Origin: Paraburkholderia sediminicola
GTDB taxonomy: Bacteria > Pseudomonadota > Gammaproteobacteria > Burkholderiales > Burkholderiaceae
DNA: 64,000 nt
NCBI RefSeq assembly: GCF_902859805.1
Contig: NZ_CADIKC010000009.1
Location: 62,001 to 126,000, forward strand
Reading direction: 5' to 3'
The translations under genes and the position numbers were made by a program. How positions within the stretch are numbered: the first letter of the stretch is position 1; every line of letters begins with the position of its first letter. A model generated the notes under the pieces. That model had not been told where the DNA came from and searched no databases. It was given only the letters and a program-made list of their open reading frames with translations. Of this stretch, positions 8,979 to 17,220 are shown piece by piece.

Positions 8979-10055
8979 ATGACCGATCTGTCCGCCGCGT
9001 TGCAAAACACCCCGACGCCGCCAAGTACTCACGCGCTGCAAAACACGCCGCCGCCAAGTACTCACGCGCAACAAGAGACCCTGGCGCCGCAAAGCGCTCC
9101 CACGCTGCAGGGCGCTGCCGCACCACTAACCTCTAGCCCGCTGCAAGACACCCCAGCGCCGCAAAGCGCCCCCACGCTGCAAAGCGCTGCAGCACCACAA
9201 ACTGCTAGCGCGCAGCAAGACACCCAGGCACCACAAAGCCCCCCTACGCTGCAAAACACCGCAGATACACCGCCGCTCCAGCGTCACGCGCCGCTGCGCA
9301 AATTCTGGTTCGACGACGTCCCGCCGCGCGCCAGCATCGCGGCTGAACGGCGCTATCGGCAGGAGCGGCTCGCCGTGGCGTTTCGCCTGTTCGCCCGCTA
9401 TGGTTTCGATCAGGGTCTCGCCGGTCATATCACCGCGCGCGATCCGGAGTGGCCCGATCACTTCTGGGTCAATCCGTTCGGCAAGCACTTCAGCCGCATC
9501 CGCGTGTCCGACCTGCTGCTGGTGAATTCAGAAGGGGAGATCGTGGTTGGCGAGGGGCCGCTGAATCAGGCTGCCTTCGCGATTCACGCGGCGATTCATG
9601 AGGCGCGCCCCGATGTCGTCGCTGCCGCGCACACGCATTCGCTCTACGGCAAGACATGGTCGACGCTCGGCCGCACGCTCGATCCGTTGACGCAGGACTC
9701 GTGCGCGTTCTATCAGGACCACGCCTTGTTCGACGACTTCCGCGGCGTGGTGCTCGATACCGACGAAGGTGCGCGCATCGCCGCGGCGCTGGGCGAACGA
9801 AAGGCGGTAATCCTGAAGAATCACGGCATCCTCACAGCGGGTCCAAGCGTCGAGGCGGCCGCCTGGTGGTATATCGCGCTCGACAACGCCTGCCATGCGC
9901 AATTGCTCGCCGAAGCCGCGGGCACGCCGCAAGCCATCCCGCACGACGTCGCCACGCTCACGCACGAACAGGTCGGCCGCCCCGGTGGTGCACTGTTTGC
10001 GTTCCAGAGCCTGCTGGAAGGGCTGGTCGAAGCCGAGCCCGACGTCCTTACCTGA
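8979..10055 (+). CDS. class II aldolase/adducin family protein with N-terminal repeat extension
   Basis: Zinc-type class II aldolase/epimerase fold (fuculose-phosphate aldolase, L-ribulose-5-P epimerase relatives). The catalytic domain spans about residues 105-358. It shows DQGLAGHITARD, the metal pair in AAHTHSLYGKTWS, and the third ligand in LKNHGIL. The start ATG at 8979 follows the SsuD-like stop by 11 bp with GGAG upstream. Residues 7-101 are a proline/glutamine/alanine-rich stretch of eight 12-residue repeats that other family members do not normally have, making the protein 358 residues instead of about 250-260. A role in the sulfur operon is inferred from position only; it could process a carbonyl product of monooxygenation. 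Confidence 0.85.
   Translation: MTDLSAALQNTPTPPSTHALQNTPPPSTHAQQETLAPQSAPTLQGAAAPLTSSPLQDTPAPQSAPTLQSAAAPQTASAQQDTQAPQSPPTLQNTADTPPLQRHAPLRKFWFDDVPPRASIAAERRYRQERLAVAFRLFARYGFDQGLAGHITARDPEWPDHFWVNPFGKHFSRIRVSDLLLVNSEGEIVVGEGPLNQAAFAIHAAIHEARPDVVAAAHTHSLYGKTWSTLGRTLDPLTQDSCAFYQDHALFDDFRGVVLDTDEGARIAAALGERKAVILKNHGILTAGPSVEAAAWWYIALDNACHAQLLAEAAGTPQAIPHDVATLTHEQVGRPGGALFAFQSLLEGLVEAEPDVLT
8997..9281 (+). repeat. in-frame 36-bp tandem repeat encoding the aldolase N-terminal extension
   Basis: Eight consecutive units, seven of 36 bp and the second of 33 bp (285 bp in all). The 12-residue consensus is roughly A/T-L-Q-N/D-T-P-A-P-Q-S-A-P. Odd and even units alternate in type, suggesting duplication of a 72-bp pair. 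All length changes keep frame. The protein region is predicted to be disordered from its Pro/Gln/Ser/Thr content. Confidence 0.9.
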
Positions 10056-10067
10056 GCACCCCATAAG

Positions 10068-11129
10068 ATGACCCAACGTTTCGATTCGCCGGTTTCGCTC
10101 CGGCGCCGCCGGCTCGTGTCCGCGCTGCCGGTCGCGCTGTCTGCGTCATTCCTCGGCGCAACAGGCATAGCTTTGATTTCGACGGCAGCCGCAGCAGCCA
10201 CACCGGCAGCAAGCGAGAAAGCCGATCCGCCTGTCGATCTCAGCAAGGTCCGTTTGCGCGTTGCAACCTACAAAGGCGGCGACGCTACGTTGCTGAAAAC
10301 GGCAGGCCTCGCGGACACGCCATATACCATCGACTGGTCCGAATTCCAGTCCGGCAACGCGATGGTCGAGGCGATGAACGGCGGCTCGCTCGATATCGCC
10401 TCCGGCAGCGAAATCCCGCCGATCTTCGCGCGGCTGCAGAACGCTCAGGTACGCGTGATCGCCGTCTACAAGGACGACGTCAACAATCAGGTGGTGCTGG
10501 TCCCGAAAGGCTCGACGATCCGCTCGATCGCCGATCTGAAGGGCAAACGCGTCGGCTATCTGCGCGCCACCACGACGCATTACTACCTGCTGCGCATGCT
10601 CGAAGATGCGGGGCTATCGTTCAGCGATATTCAGGCCACCTCGCTCGCGCCGCGTGACGGTTTCGCGGCTTTCAACGCCGGTTCGCTCGATGCGTGGGCG
10701 ATCTACGGCTACAACGTGCCGCTCGCGATCTCGCAAGCCGGCGCGCGCGTGCTGAAAAACGCCAACGGCTATTTGTCCGGCAATTACCTGTACTACGGCC
10801 ATCCGTCGGTGCTTGCCGACCCGCAACGGCGGGCCGCGTCCGCGGATCTGCTGGTGCGCCTGCAACGCGCCTGCACGTGGTTCGGCCAGCATCAGGATGC
10901 GTACGCGAAAGTGTTGTCCGCCGAGTTGCGAGTGCCTGAGGAGGCGATCCGCTCGTTGTATCGCAACCAGAGCCAGGCGCGCCGCGTGACCGGCGTCACG
11001 GCGGCGGACATCGCCAGCGAGCAGCAGGTTGCCGATACGTTCGCGCGCGCCGCGGTCATCGACCGGCATGTCGACGTCGCACCGTTATGGACCGACACCT
11101 TCAACGCCGCGCTCGCCCGCGGTGCGTGA
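10068..11129 (+). CDS. ABC transporter substrate-binding protein, SsuA/NrtA type
   Basis: Periplasmic binding protein of 353 residues for aliphatic sulfonates or a similar sulfur compound. An arginine-rich start (SLRRRRLVSALPVALSASFL) and hydrophobic core give a signal peptide ending around residue 45; the paired arginines make Tat export possible. The mature part has RLRVATYKGGDA, EFQSGNAMVEAMNGGSLDIA, ADLKGKRVGYLRATTTHYYL and AFNAGSLDAWAIYG, matching sulfonate/taurine binders. It starts 12 bp after the aldolase stop. No permease or ATPase gene is in this block, so partners must be encoded elsewhere. Confidence 0.88.
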   Translation: MTQRFDSPVSLRRRRLVSALPVALSASFLGATGIALISTAAAAATPAASEKADPPVDLSKVRLRVATYKGGDATLLKTAGLADTPYTIDWSEFQSGNAMVEAMNGGSLDIASGSEIPPIFARLQNAQVRVIAVYKDDVNNQVVLVPKGSTIRSIADLKGKRVGYLRATTTHYYLLRMLEDAGLSFSDIQATSLAPRDGFAAFNAGSLDAWAIYGYNVPLAISQAGARVLKNANGYLSGNYLYYGHPSVLADPQRRAASADLLVRLQRACTWFGQHQDAYAKVLSAELRVPEEAIRSLYRNQSQARRVTGVTAADIASEQQVADTFARAAVIDRHVDVAPLWTDTFNAALARGA

Positions 11130-11162
11130 CAAATTCAAGTCAACCCACATTCTGAACATTCG

Positions 11163-11771
11163 ATGACTCAAGCCTTGAGACCGGACCGGCTGCGCGCGTT
11201 CGTCGGCCGGATTGCGTCGCTCGTCGACGAGCGCGCGCCCGAAGCGCATCTGCTCGACGCCGGCGGCGCCGCGCTGCGCGAGCTGATCGCTCACGACGAC
11301 TGGTTGCCCGACGCCTTCGCGCAACCGGACCCCGAGCGCTATCAACAATTCCTGTTGCACGCGGATTCGCAGCAGCGCTTTTCTATCGTAAGTTTTGTAT
11401 GGGGGCCGGGCCAGTCGACGCCGGTCCATGACCACACCGTATGGGGTTTGATCGGTGTGTTGCGTGGTGCGGAAATTGCTCAGGGATATCGCATCACGCC
11501 AGACGGCGCGCTGGAAGAAAAGGGGGCGGCAAAGCGCCTCGATGCCGGCGCGGTGGATGCCGTGTCGCCGCGCATCGGCGACATTCATCGTGTGAGTAAT
11601 GCTTTTGACGATCGTACGTCGATCAGCATTCACGTGTACGGTGGAAATATTGGCGCGGTGACGCGTTCCGTCTATCCGGCCGGCGGAGGCCGAAAAACCT
11701 TTATCTCCGGCTACTCGAACGATGTGTTGCCGAATATCTGGAATGTTTCGAAGGAGTCCCTGATCTCATGA
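11163..11771 (+). CDS. thiol dioxygenase, Gln-type (predicted 3-mercaptopropionate dioxygenase)
   Basis: Cupin-fold mononuclear iron enzyme that oxidises a thiol to its sulfinate with O2. The 202-residue chain has the iron ligands His89 and His91 (STPVHDHTVWG) and His142 (GDIHRV). It also has the Ser155-His157-Tyr159 triad (SISIHVY) and Arg168. At the position of the Arg that binds the cysteine carboxylate in mammalian cysteine dioxygenase it has Gln62 (RYQQFLL). These numbers coincide with those I recall for the 3-mercaptopropionate dioxygenases of Pseudomonas aeruginosa and Azotobacter, so 3-mercaptopropionate is a better predicted substrate than cysteine. Its stop overlaps the rhodanese start by 4 bp (ATGA), implying coupled translation. 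Confidence 0.9.
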   Translation: MTQALRPDRLRAFVGRIASLVDERAPEAHLLDAGGAALRELIAHDDWLPDAFAQPDPERYQQFLLHADSQQRFSIVSFVWGPGQSTPVHDHTVWGLIGVLRGAEIAQGYRITPDGALEEKGAAKRLDAGAVDAVSPRIGDIHRVSNAFDDRTSISIHVYGGNIGAVTRSVYPAGGGRKTFISGYSNDVLPNIWNVSKESLIS

Positions 11772-13369
11772 GTTTCGCTACAGAATTCCGTACCCGATCA
11801 TTCAAAGACGTGCGCCGCGCACTGCTCGAGCGTGAAGAAATCGCGCTCGTCGACGTGCGCGAGGAGGATCCGCACGCACGCAGTCATCCGTTGTTCGCGG
11901 CCAACCTGCCGCTCTCGCGACTCGAACTCGAAGCGCCGGTGCGTCTGCCGCGCCGCGACGTGCCGGTCGTCGTGTTCGACGATGGCGAAGGGCTTGCCGA
12001 ACGCGCCGCACGCCGGCTGAGTGAGCTGGGCTATACCGATGTCGCGTTGCTCGATGGCGGTTTGCAAGGCTGGCGCGAGGCGGGCGGTGAGCTGTTCCAG
12101 GACGTCAACGTGCCGAGCAAGGCGTTCGGCGAACTGGTTGAAAGCGAGCGCCATACGCCGTCGCTCGGTGCGCCGCAAGTGCTGGCGCTGCTCGATCATG
12201 AAGCCGATGTGGTGGTGCTCGACGCACGCCGCTTCGACGAATACCAGACCATGAATATTCCCGGCAGCATCAGCGTGCCTGGCGCGGAACTGGTGCTGCG
12301 TGCGCGGCAGCTCGCGCCGAATCCCGCCACGCGGATCATCGTCAATTGCGCCGGGCGCACGCGCAGCATCATCGGCGCGCAGTCGCTGATCAATGCAGGC
12401 GTGCCGAATCCGGTCGCGGCGCTGCGCAATGGCACCATCGGTTGGACGCTTGCGGGTCAGGCGCTCGCGCACGGCAGCTCGCGCCGCTTCGAGCCGATTG
12501 CCGACGACACACTTCGCCTCGCCGCCGCCGATTCCGCTCGCGGGGTGGCGGATCGCGCCAGGGTAGGCCGCACGTCGCGCGACGAAGCGCGTCGCTGGGC
12601 CGACGAAGCAGTACGCACCGTCTATCGCTTCGACGTGCGGACGCCGGAAGAATACGAAGCGGGCCACGTGCCCGGTTTTCGCAATGCGCCGGGCGGTCAA
12701 CTCGTGCAGGAGACCGATATGTTCGCGCCGGTGCGCGGCGCGCGCGTGATCCTCGCCGACAACGACGGCGTGCGCGCGAATATGAGCGCGTCGTGGCTCG
12801 CGCAGATGAACGTCGAGGTGTATGTGGTGGACGGCCTGGGCAACGCGGACTTCAGCGAAAAGGGCGCCGCGCCCGCCGCGCGCCTTGCACCCACGCCGCC
12901 TGTTGTCGAAGAAATCACGCCGGCCGGACTGGTGACGCTGCTGCAATCGCCCGGCACCGTCGTGCTGGATTTCACGACCAGCGCGAACTATGTGAAGCGC
13001 CATATTCCGGGCGCATGGTTCGCGATTCGTGGGCAACTCGCCGAAGCGTTGCGCAAGCTGCCGGATGCGCAGCGTTATGTGGTGACCTGCGGCAGCAGTC
13101 TGCTTGCGCGCTTTGCCGCGCCTGAGTTGGCGGCGCTGACGGGCAAGCCGGTGCAGGTGCTAACCGGCGGCACGAACGCGTGGATTGAAGCGGGCTTTGC
13201 CGTGGAGAGCGGTGAGACGCGGCTGGCGTCGCCGCGCATCGATCGCTATCGTCGTCCGTATGAGGGAACCGATAACGCGCGCGAAGCGATGAACGCCTAT
13301 CTGGAGTGGGAGTATGGCCTCGTTGCCCAGCTTGGGCGCGATGGTACGCACGGTTTTCGCGTGATCTGA
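11768..13369 (+). CDS. four-domain rhodanese-related sulfurtransferase
   Basis: A 533-residue protein made of four tandem rhodanese domains, roughly residues 8-110, 133-235, 268-365 and 382-482, plus a C-terminal tail rich in charged residues. The active-site loop carries Cys only in the second (Cys194, NCAGRTRS) and fourth (Cys441, VTCGSSLL) domains. In the first and third an Asp replaces it (Asp71 in FDDGEG, Asp331 in ADNDGV). It therefore resembles a duplicated inactive-active pair, as in thiosulfate:cyanide sulfurtransferases. Starting inside the dioxygenase stop codon, it probably handles sulfur released by or fed to that enzyme, for example persulfide, sulfite or thiosulfate; the actual reaction is not shown. 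Confidence 0.9.
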   Translation: MSFATEFRTRSFKDVRRALLEREEIALVDVREEDPHARSHPLFAANLPLSRLELEAPVRLPRRDVPVVVFDDGEGLAERAARRLSELGYTDVALLDGGLQGWREAGGELFQDVNVPSKAFGELVESERHTPSLGAPQVLALLDHEADVVVLDARRFDEYQTMNIPGSISVPGAELVLRARQLAPNPATRIIVNCAGRTRSIIGAQSLINAGVPNPVAALRNGTIGWTLAGQALAHGSSRRFEPIADDTLRLAAADSARGVADRARVGRTSRDEARRWADEAVRTVYRFDVRTPEEYEAGHVPGFRNAPGGQLVQETDMFAPVRGARVILADNDGVRANMSASWLAQMNVEVYVVDGLGNADFSEKGAAPAARLAPTPPVVEEITPAGLVTLLQSPGTVVLDFTTSANYVKRHIPGAWFAIRGQLAEALRKLPDAQRYVVTCGSSLLARFAAPELAALTGKPVQVLTGGTNAWIEAGFAVESGETRLASPRIDRYRRPYEGTDNAREAMNAYLEWEYGLVAQLGRDGTHGFRVI

Positions 13370-13388
13370 CGCGCAAGCGGCGCGTGGC

Positions 13389-14300
13389 TCAGGCCGCGCG
13401 CTGTGCTCGCGCTTCCTTGAATTGCCGCTCGATCGCCGCGCCGAAGCGTTCGACCGGCTGCTGCAGTTTGCCCAGCACGCGCGGATGCACGAGCCAGATA
13501 TCGATAAGCGGCTTGAAGTCGCTCATCGACACGATGTCGAGTGCGTTCGCGTGAGCGCTGGCGTGCAGCAGCGGTAAGGGCACGAGGCCGAGACCGTTGC
13601 CGTCGGCGATCAGTTGCAACTGCAGTTCGGTGCCGAGCGTTTCCAGATTGAGCTTGAGCGCAAGCCCGAGACCTGTCAGCGTGCGTTGCAGGCCGTCGCG
13701 AAAGCCGCATCCATCTGGATTCAACACCCACCCGATCGACTGGCATTCCGCCAGCGTGTGCGTGCGTTTTTTCAACATGCCTTTCTGCGCAACCACCGCC
13801 AGTTTGATGCGGCCGAGCGAGCGGGCCGACAGGATCTCGTCGAAGGTCTTGTTGCTGGGCAGCAGGATCGCGGCGGCATCGAGTTCGCCCTGTTCAACGC
13901 GTTGCAGAAGCTGGCTGCCCCAACCGGTCGACGCGCGCGCCTGCAGATCCGGATAAGCCGACTTGAGGCCGCGCATCGCATCGGTCAGCGCGATATCGGC
14001 AATGGTCTGCGCGACGCCGAGGCGCAGCGTGCCCACCGGCGGCGTGTCGGCGGCGACGATCTCGCGCAGCACGTCGAGTTCACGCTGGATCACGCGGCAT
14101 TGTTCGTAGACGATGCGACCCGTTGCTGTCGCCTTGAGCGGACGTGTATTGCGGTCGAGCAATTCCACGCCGAGCGCCTCCTCGAAATTTTGCAGGCGGC
14201 GCGTGATCGCGGGCTGCGTGAGGCCGAGTGAGAGCGCAGCCTGTTGCAACGACTGACAGCGAATGACGGTGACGTAGGCGTCGATTTCATCGATCTTCAT
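13389..14300 (-). CDS. LysR-family transcriptional regulator
   Basis: A 303-residue regulator with an N-terminal winged helix-turn-helix (residues about 3-60: QQAALSLGLTQPAITRRLQNFEEALG) and a C-terminal periplasmic-binding-like effector domain. The start MKIDEIDAYVTV was preferred to an ATG 105 bp upstream because it places the DNA-binding domain at the N-terminus as usual. It converges on the rhodanese gene (19 bp apart) and diverges from the second binding protein gene, the usual arrangement for a LysR controlling that neighbour. It likely senses a sulfur metabolite; ligand unknown. Confidence 0.9.
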   Translation of the reverse strand: MKIDEIDAYVTVIRCQSLQQAALSLGLTQPAITRRLQNFEEALGVELLDRNTRPLKATATGRIVYEQCRVIQRELDVLREIVAADTPPVGTLRLGVAQTIADIALTDAMRGLKSAYPDLQARASTGWGSQLLQRVEQGELDAAAILLPSNKTFDEILSARSLGRIKLAVVAQKGMLKKRTHTLAECQSIGWVLNPDGCGFRDGLQRTLTGLGLALKLNLETLGTELQLQLIADGNGLGLVPLPLLHASAHANALDIVSMSDFKPLIDIWLVHPRVLGKLQQPVERFGAAIERQFKEARAQRAA

Positions 14301-14497
14301 GATGAGCGGTGACTTGATGAGTGCGCAACGAAGCGCAAGATTCGTGCGTTCGATGATACCTGTATCGATGTGTGCGCACGCCTCGCCGGTCAATAAAATT
14401 CGCATATTTGCTTAGCAGAATAATGCGTTTGTCTTATACAGATGCGTGCCTTATCGTCGATAGCACATTATCTGAATGCTACGACGTAATCGCCACC
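14301..14497. promoter_or_regulatory. divergent promoter region of LysR and binding protein genes
   Basis: An AT-rich stretch of about 200 bp between divergent genes. It contains TGCTTAGCA (14409-14417), a 9-bp odd palindrome set between ATT and AAT, a plausible LysR half-site pair. TATACA at 14436-14441 is a possible -10 for the plus-strand gene. The assignment is positional and tentative. Confidence 0.35.
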
Positions 14498-15484
14498 ATG
14501 CCGACTCCCGGTTCTTCGTTCTCCGCCTCATCTGTCTTGCAACGTGCGTTGCTCAAACCACTCGGCGCGGCTGCGCTTGCACTGCGCGCGATGCTTTGCG
14601 CAACGCAGTCTTATGCGGCGGATCTACCGGTGCTCAAAGTCGGCGACCAGTCCTTGCAAACACGCGGCATTCTCGAAGCATCCGGACAACTCAAAGACTT
14701 GCCGTACAAGATCGAGTGGTTCAACTTTCCTGCCGCGCAACCGCTTGGCGAAGCACTGAATGCCGGCGCGGTGGATGTCGGCGGACTGGGCGATGCGCCG
14801 CTCGTGTTCGCGCTCGCAGCCGGCGCCCGGGTGCGTGCAGTCGCGGCAACCCGGTCGAATCCGCTGGATCTTGCAATCGTCGTCGGCGCGCAATCGCCGT
14901 TGAACGATGCAGCGAGCCTGAAGGGCAAACGCATCGCCACAACGCGCGGCTCGATCGGCCACTATCTCGCGCTCGCCGCATTGAAGAAGGCCAATGTGCC
15001 GGTCAGCGACGTCACGTTCGTGTTCCTCGCACCAGCCGATGCGAAAGCGGCGCTGGCGTCGGGCAGCGTCGACGCATGGTCGGTGTGGGACCCATACACC
15101 GCGCTCGGTGAAGCGCGCGATCACGATCGCATCATCGCCAACGGCGTCGGCCTGTCCGAAGGGCTCAGCTATCAGGTTGCGACCGAACGCGCGATCGCGG
15201 ACAAGCGCGCGCAGCTTGCCGACTTCCTGCGACGCGTGGCGATCGGCCAGCGTTGGGCGCTTTCGCATCCCGACGAAGTAGCGGCGATGCAATCAAAAGT
15301 CACTGGCCTGCCGACCGATGTGCTGAAAACCGTCTATCAGCGCGGCCAGGTGCATCCGGTTGCGATCGACGACAGTGTCGTCAGCGCGCAGCAGCGCACC
15401 GCCGATACCTACGAAGCCGCCAACGTGATTCGTGCGCATCTCGACGTGCGTACGAGCTTCGATCGCAGCTTCCCGCTGCCCTGA
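14498..15484 (+). CDS. ABC transporter substrate-binding protein, sulfonate type (second)
   Basis: A 328-residue periplasmic binding protein of the SsuA/NrtA class, paralogous to the one at 10068. The N-terminus has a hydrophobic signal segment (residues 20-45) with cleavage likely at SYA|ADLPVLKVG. Downstream are WFNFPAAQPLGEALNAGAVDVGGLGDAPLVFA, ASLKGKRIATTRGSIGHYLAL and ASGSVDAWSVWDPYTA in separate stretches. An ATG 126 bp upstream is in frame but gives an untypical leader, so MPTPGSSF was taken. It is followed 29 bp later by the SfnB-like flavoprotein. Again no permease/ATPase genes adjoin it. Confidence 0.87.
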   Translation: MPTPGSSFSASSVLQRALLKPLGAAALALRAMLCATQSYAADLPVLKVGDQSLQTRGILEASGQLKDLPYKIEWFNFPAAQPLGEALNAGAVDVGGLGDAPLVFALAAGARVRAVAATRSNPLDLAIVVGAQSPLNDAASLKGKRIATTRGSIGHYLALAALKKANVPVSDVTFVFLAPADAKAALASGSVDAWSVWDPYTALGEARDHDRIIANGVGLSEGLSYQVATERAIADKRAQLADFLRRVAIGQRWALSHPDEVAAMQSKVTGLPTDVLKTVYQRGQVHPVAIDDSVVSAQQRTADTYEAANVIRAHLDVRTSFDRSFPLP

Positions 15485-15513
15485 TCCTTGATGCGGCCTG
15501 CCGGAGTCCTCGC

Positions 15514-16704
15514 ATGAATGCCCCGATTGCAGATAGCGCGGTGACGCGCCGTCATCCACCGCTCGATAGCGATGCGTTCGACGCACTGCTTGCACGGCTC
15601 ACGAGCGAGTTCGCTGCCGGTGCGGCTCACCACGACCGCACAGCCGAATTTCCGCACGCCAATCTGACGCGCCTGCATGAATTCGATCTGCTCTCGCTGA
15701 CGGTGCCCGCAGCGCTTGGCGGCGCGGGTGCGAGCTTGCCGCAGGCCTTGAAGGTGGTGCGCGCGGTGGCGCGCGGCGAGCCGTCCACGGCACTCGTGCT
15801 GGTGATGCAATACCTGTTTCATCATCGCCTGCAGGGCAACCCGCATTGGCCCGTCGAACTGCGTGAACGTGTGGCGCGTGAAGCGGTACGCGATGGCGCC
15901 TTGATCAACTCGCTGCGCGTCGAGCCTGAGTTGGGCACGCCGGCACGCGGCGGTTTGCCATCGACGATTGCGAAGCGCAGCGCCGATGGCTGGATCATCG
16001 ACGGCAGCAAGCTGTACTCGACCGGCAGTCCAGGTCTAACGTGGCTTGCGGTATGGGCGCGCAGCGACGAGACGCCGCCGCGCGTCGGCGTGTGGCTGGT
16101 GCATCGGGAGACGCCGGGCGTGCGGGTCGGCAGCGAGTGGAATCATCTCGGCATGCGCGCCACGGGCAGTCACGAGCTTGTGTTCGACAACGTGTTCATA
16201 CCAGCCTCTCATGCGGTTGACGTTCATCCGCCCGGCGAGCCGGGCGCGGGACTCGATGCGCTTGGCTTCGCGTGGATGAGCGTGCTGTTGTCGGCCGTGT
16301 ATGACGGCGTCGCGCGGGCCGCGCGCGACTGGTTCGCGCAATGGGCCGCTGAACGCACGCCCGGTAATCTCGGCGCGCCGCTCGCGAGCCTGCCTGCGTT
16401 TCAGCAGACGCTTGGCCGCATCGACGCGCTTCTGTTCAGCAATCGCGTGCTGCTCGACGCAAGCGCGCACACAGAACACGTGACACTCGATGAAGCGCCG
16501 CTCGTCAAATACACGGTGACGAATCAGGCCATCGAGGCGGTGCAACTGGCCGTCGAGGCGAGCGGCAATCCCGGCCTGAGTCGTGACAATGCGCTCGAGC
16601 GTCACTATCGCGACGTGCTGTGCGCGCGGATTCATACGCCGCAGAACGACTCGGTGCTGCAAGGGGCAGGGCGTGCGGGTTTCGCTGCGTATGTCCACGC
16701 GTAG
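15514..16704 (+). CDS. acyl-CoA dehydrogenase-family flavoprotein, SfnB/DszC-like
   Basis: A 396-residue member of the acyl-CoA dehydrogenase fold. Visible are an N-terminal helical domain, a middle beta domain (DGWIIDGSKLYSTGSPG, WNHLGMRATGSHELVFDNV) and a C-terminal helical bundle. The C-terminus ends HYRDVLCARIHTPQNDSVL rather than the usual dehydrogenase ending, and the sulfur context favours the SfnB/DszC group linked to sulfone or sulfonate use. An alternative is a desulfinase: the Advenella 3-sulfinopropionyl-CoA desulfinase belongs to this superfamily and acts after a mercaptopropionate dioxygenase, which this cluster encodes. The start has GGAG upstream. Reaction not determinable from sequence. 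Confidence 0.8.
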   Translation: MNAPIADSAVTRRHPPLDSDAFDALLARLTSEFAAGAAHHDRTAEFPHANLTRLHEFDLLSLTVPAALGGAGASLPQALKVVRAVARGEPSTALVLVMQYLFHHRLQGNPHWPVELRERVAREAVRDGALINSLRVEPELGTPARGGLPSTIAKRSADGWIIDGSKLYSTGSPGLTWLAVWARSDETPPRVGVWLVHRETPGVRVGSEWNHLGMRATGSHELVFDNVFIPASHAVDVHPPGEPGAGLDALGFAWMSVLLSAVYDGVARAARDWFAQWAAERTPGNLGAPLASLPAFQQTLGRIDALLFSNRVLLDASAHTEHVTLDEAPLVKYTVTNQAIEAVQLAVEASGNPGLSRDNALERHYRDVLCARIHTPQNDSVLQGAGRAGFAAYVHA

Positions 16705-17220
16705 GGGGAACCGCGCGACCGCCGCGCAAACCGGGCGCAGCGCCTGCGCGGTCACTGCAAATCCTCTGCCAATTCGGTGTAAACGCGCTCTCGTTTAAAT
16801 CCGCCAATCCGTTTAGATTAGCTCCACTTGGAAGGCTTATCGAGGGACCAGGGCGGCCAAACAAGCAGCGGTCCGCCATTCCGGCGACGGCGCAAGGTCA
16901 GAGGCCAAGGTCTCTGACCGCTTCGCCCGGGACCGGACCGCTGCGCGTCGTCCGCAATGCTGCATTTCAGGCGGCTGTTCAGCCGCTCTTTGGTTTCCGG
17001 TTTGACCGTATCGACCGACTTGGCGACGCTTTGCACAGCGTCGCCTTTTTGTTTGTGGCGCCGGTTTCTCGCATTCCACAGCAATCCATGTCGCACGGCG
17101 GCCTTTGAGCGCATTGCCTGCCTCGCTCGCGGTTTTTCGCGCACGCGGTTATCCTGTAGTACACCCTACACAATGGGATGCGGGCGAATTGCCGCTTCGC
17201 GTCCGTACAGGAAACTCGCT
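16705..17220. other. 516-bp gap containing a candidate structured RNA
   Basis: No protein gene is convincing here. On the plus strand, 16866-16876 (GCAGCGGTCCG) pairs perfectly with 16934-16944. It encloses an 8-bp hairpin (GGTCAGAG 16897-16904 with 16913-16920). A 6-bp hairpin (GCGGCT 16971-16976 with 16981-16986) follows, then TCTTTGGTTT. The order stem, inner hairpin, terminator-like hairpin is what a small RNA or leader might show, but no clear promoter was found. Confidence 0.3.

Noticed and set aside
7771..9126. 451-codon minus-strand frame over the SsuD-like gene
   Set aside because: Shadow of the plus-strand gene in GC-rich DNA; the plus-strand protein has full family motifs and this one has none.
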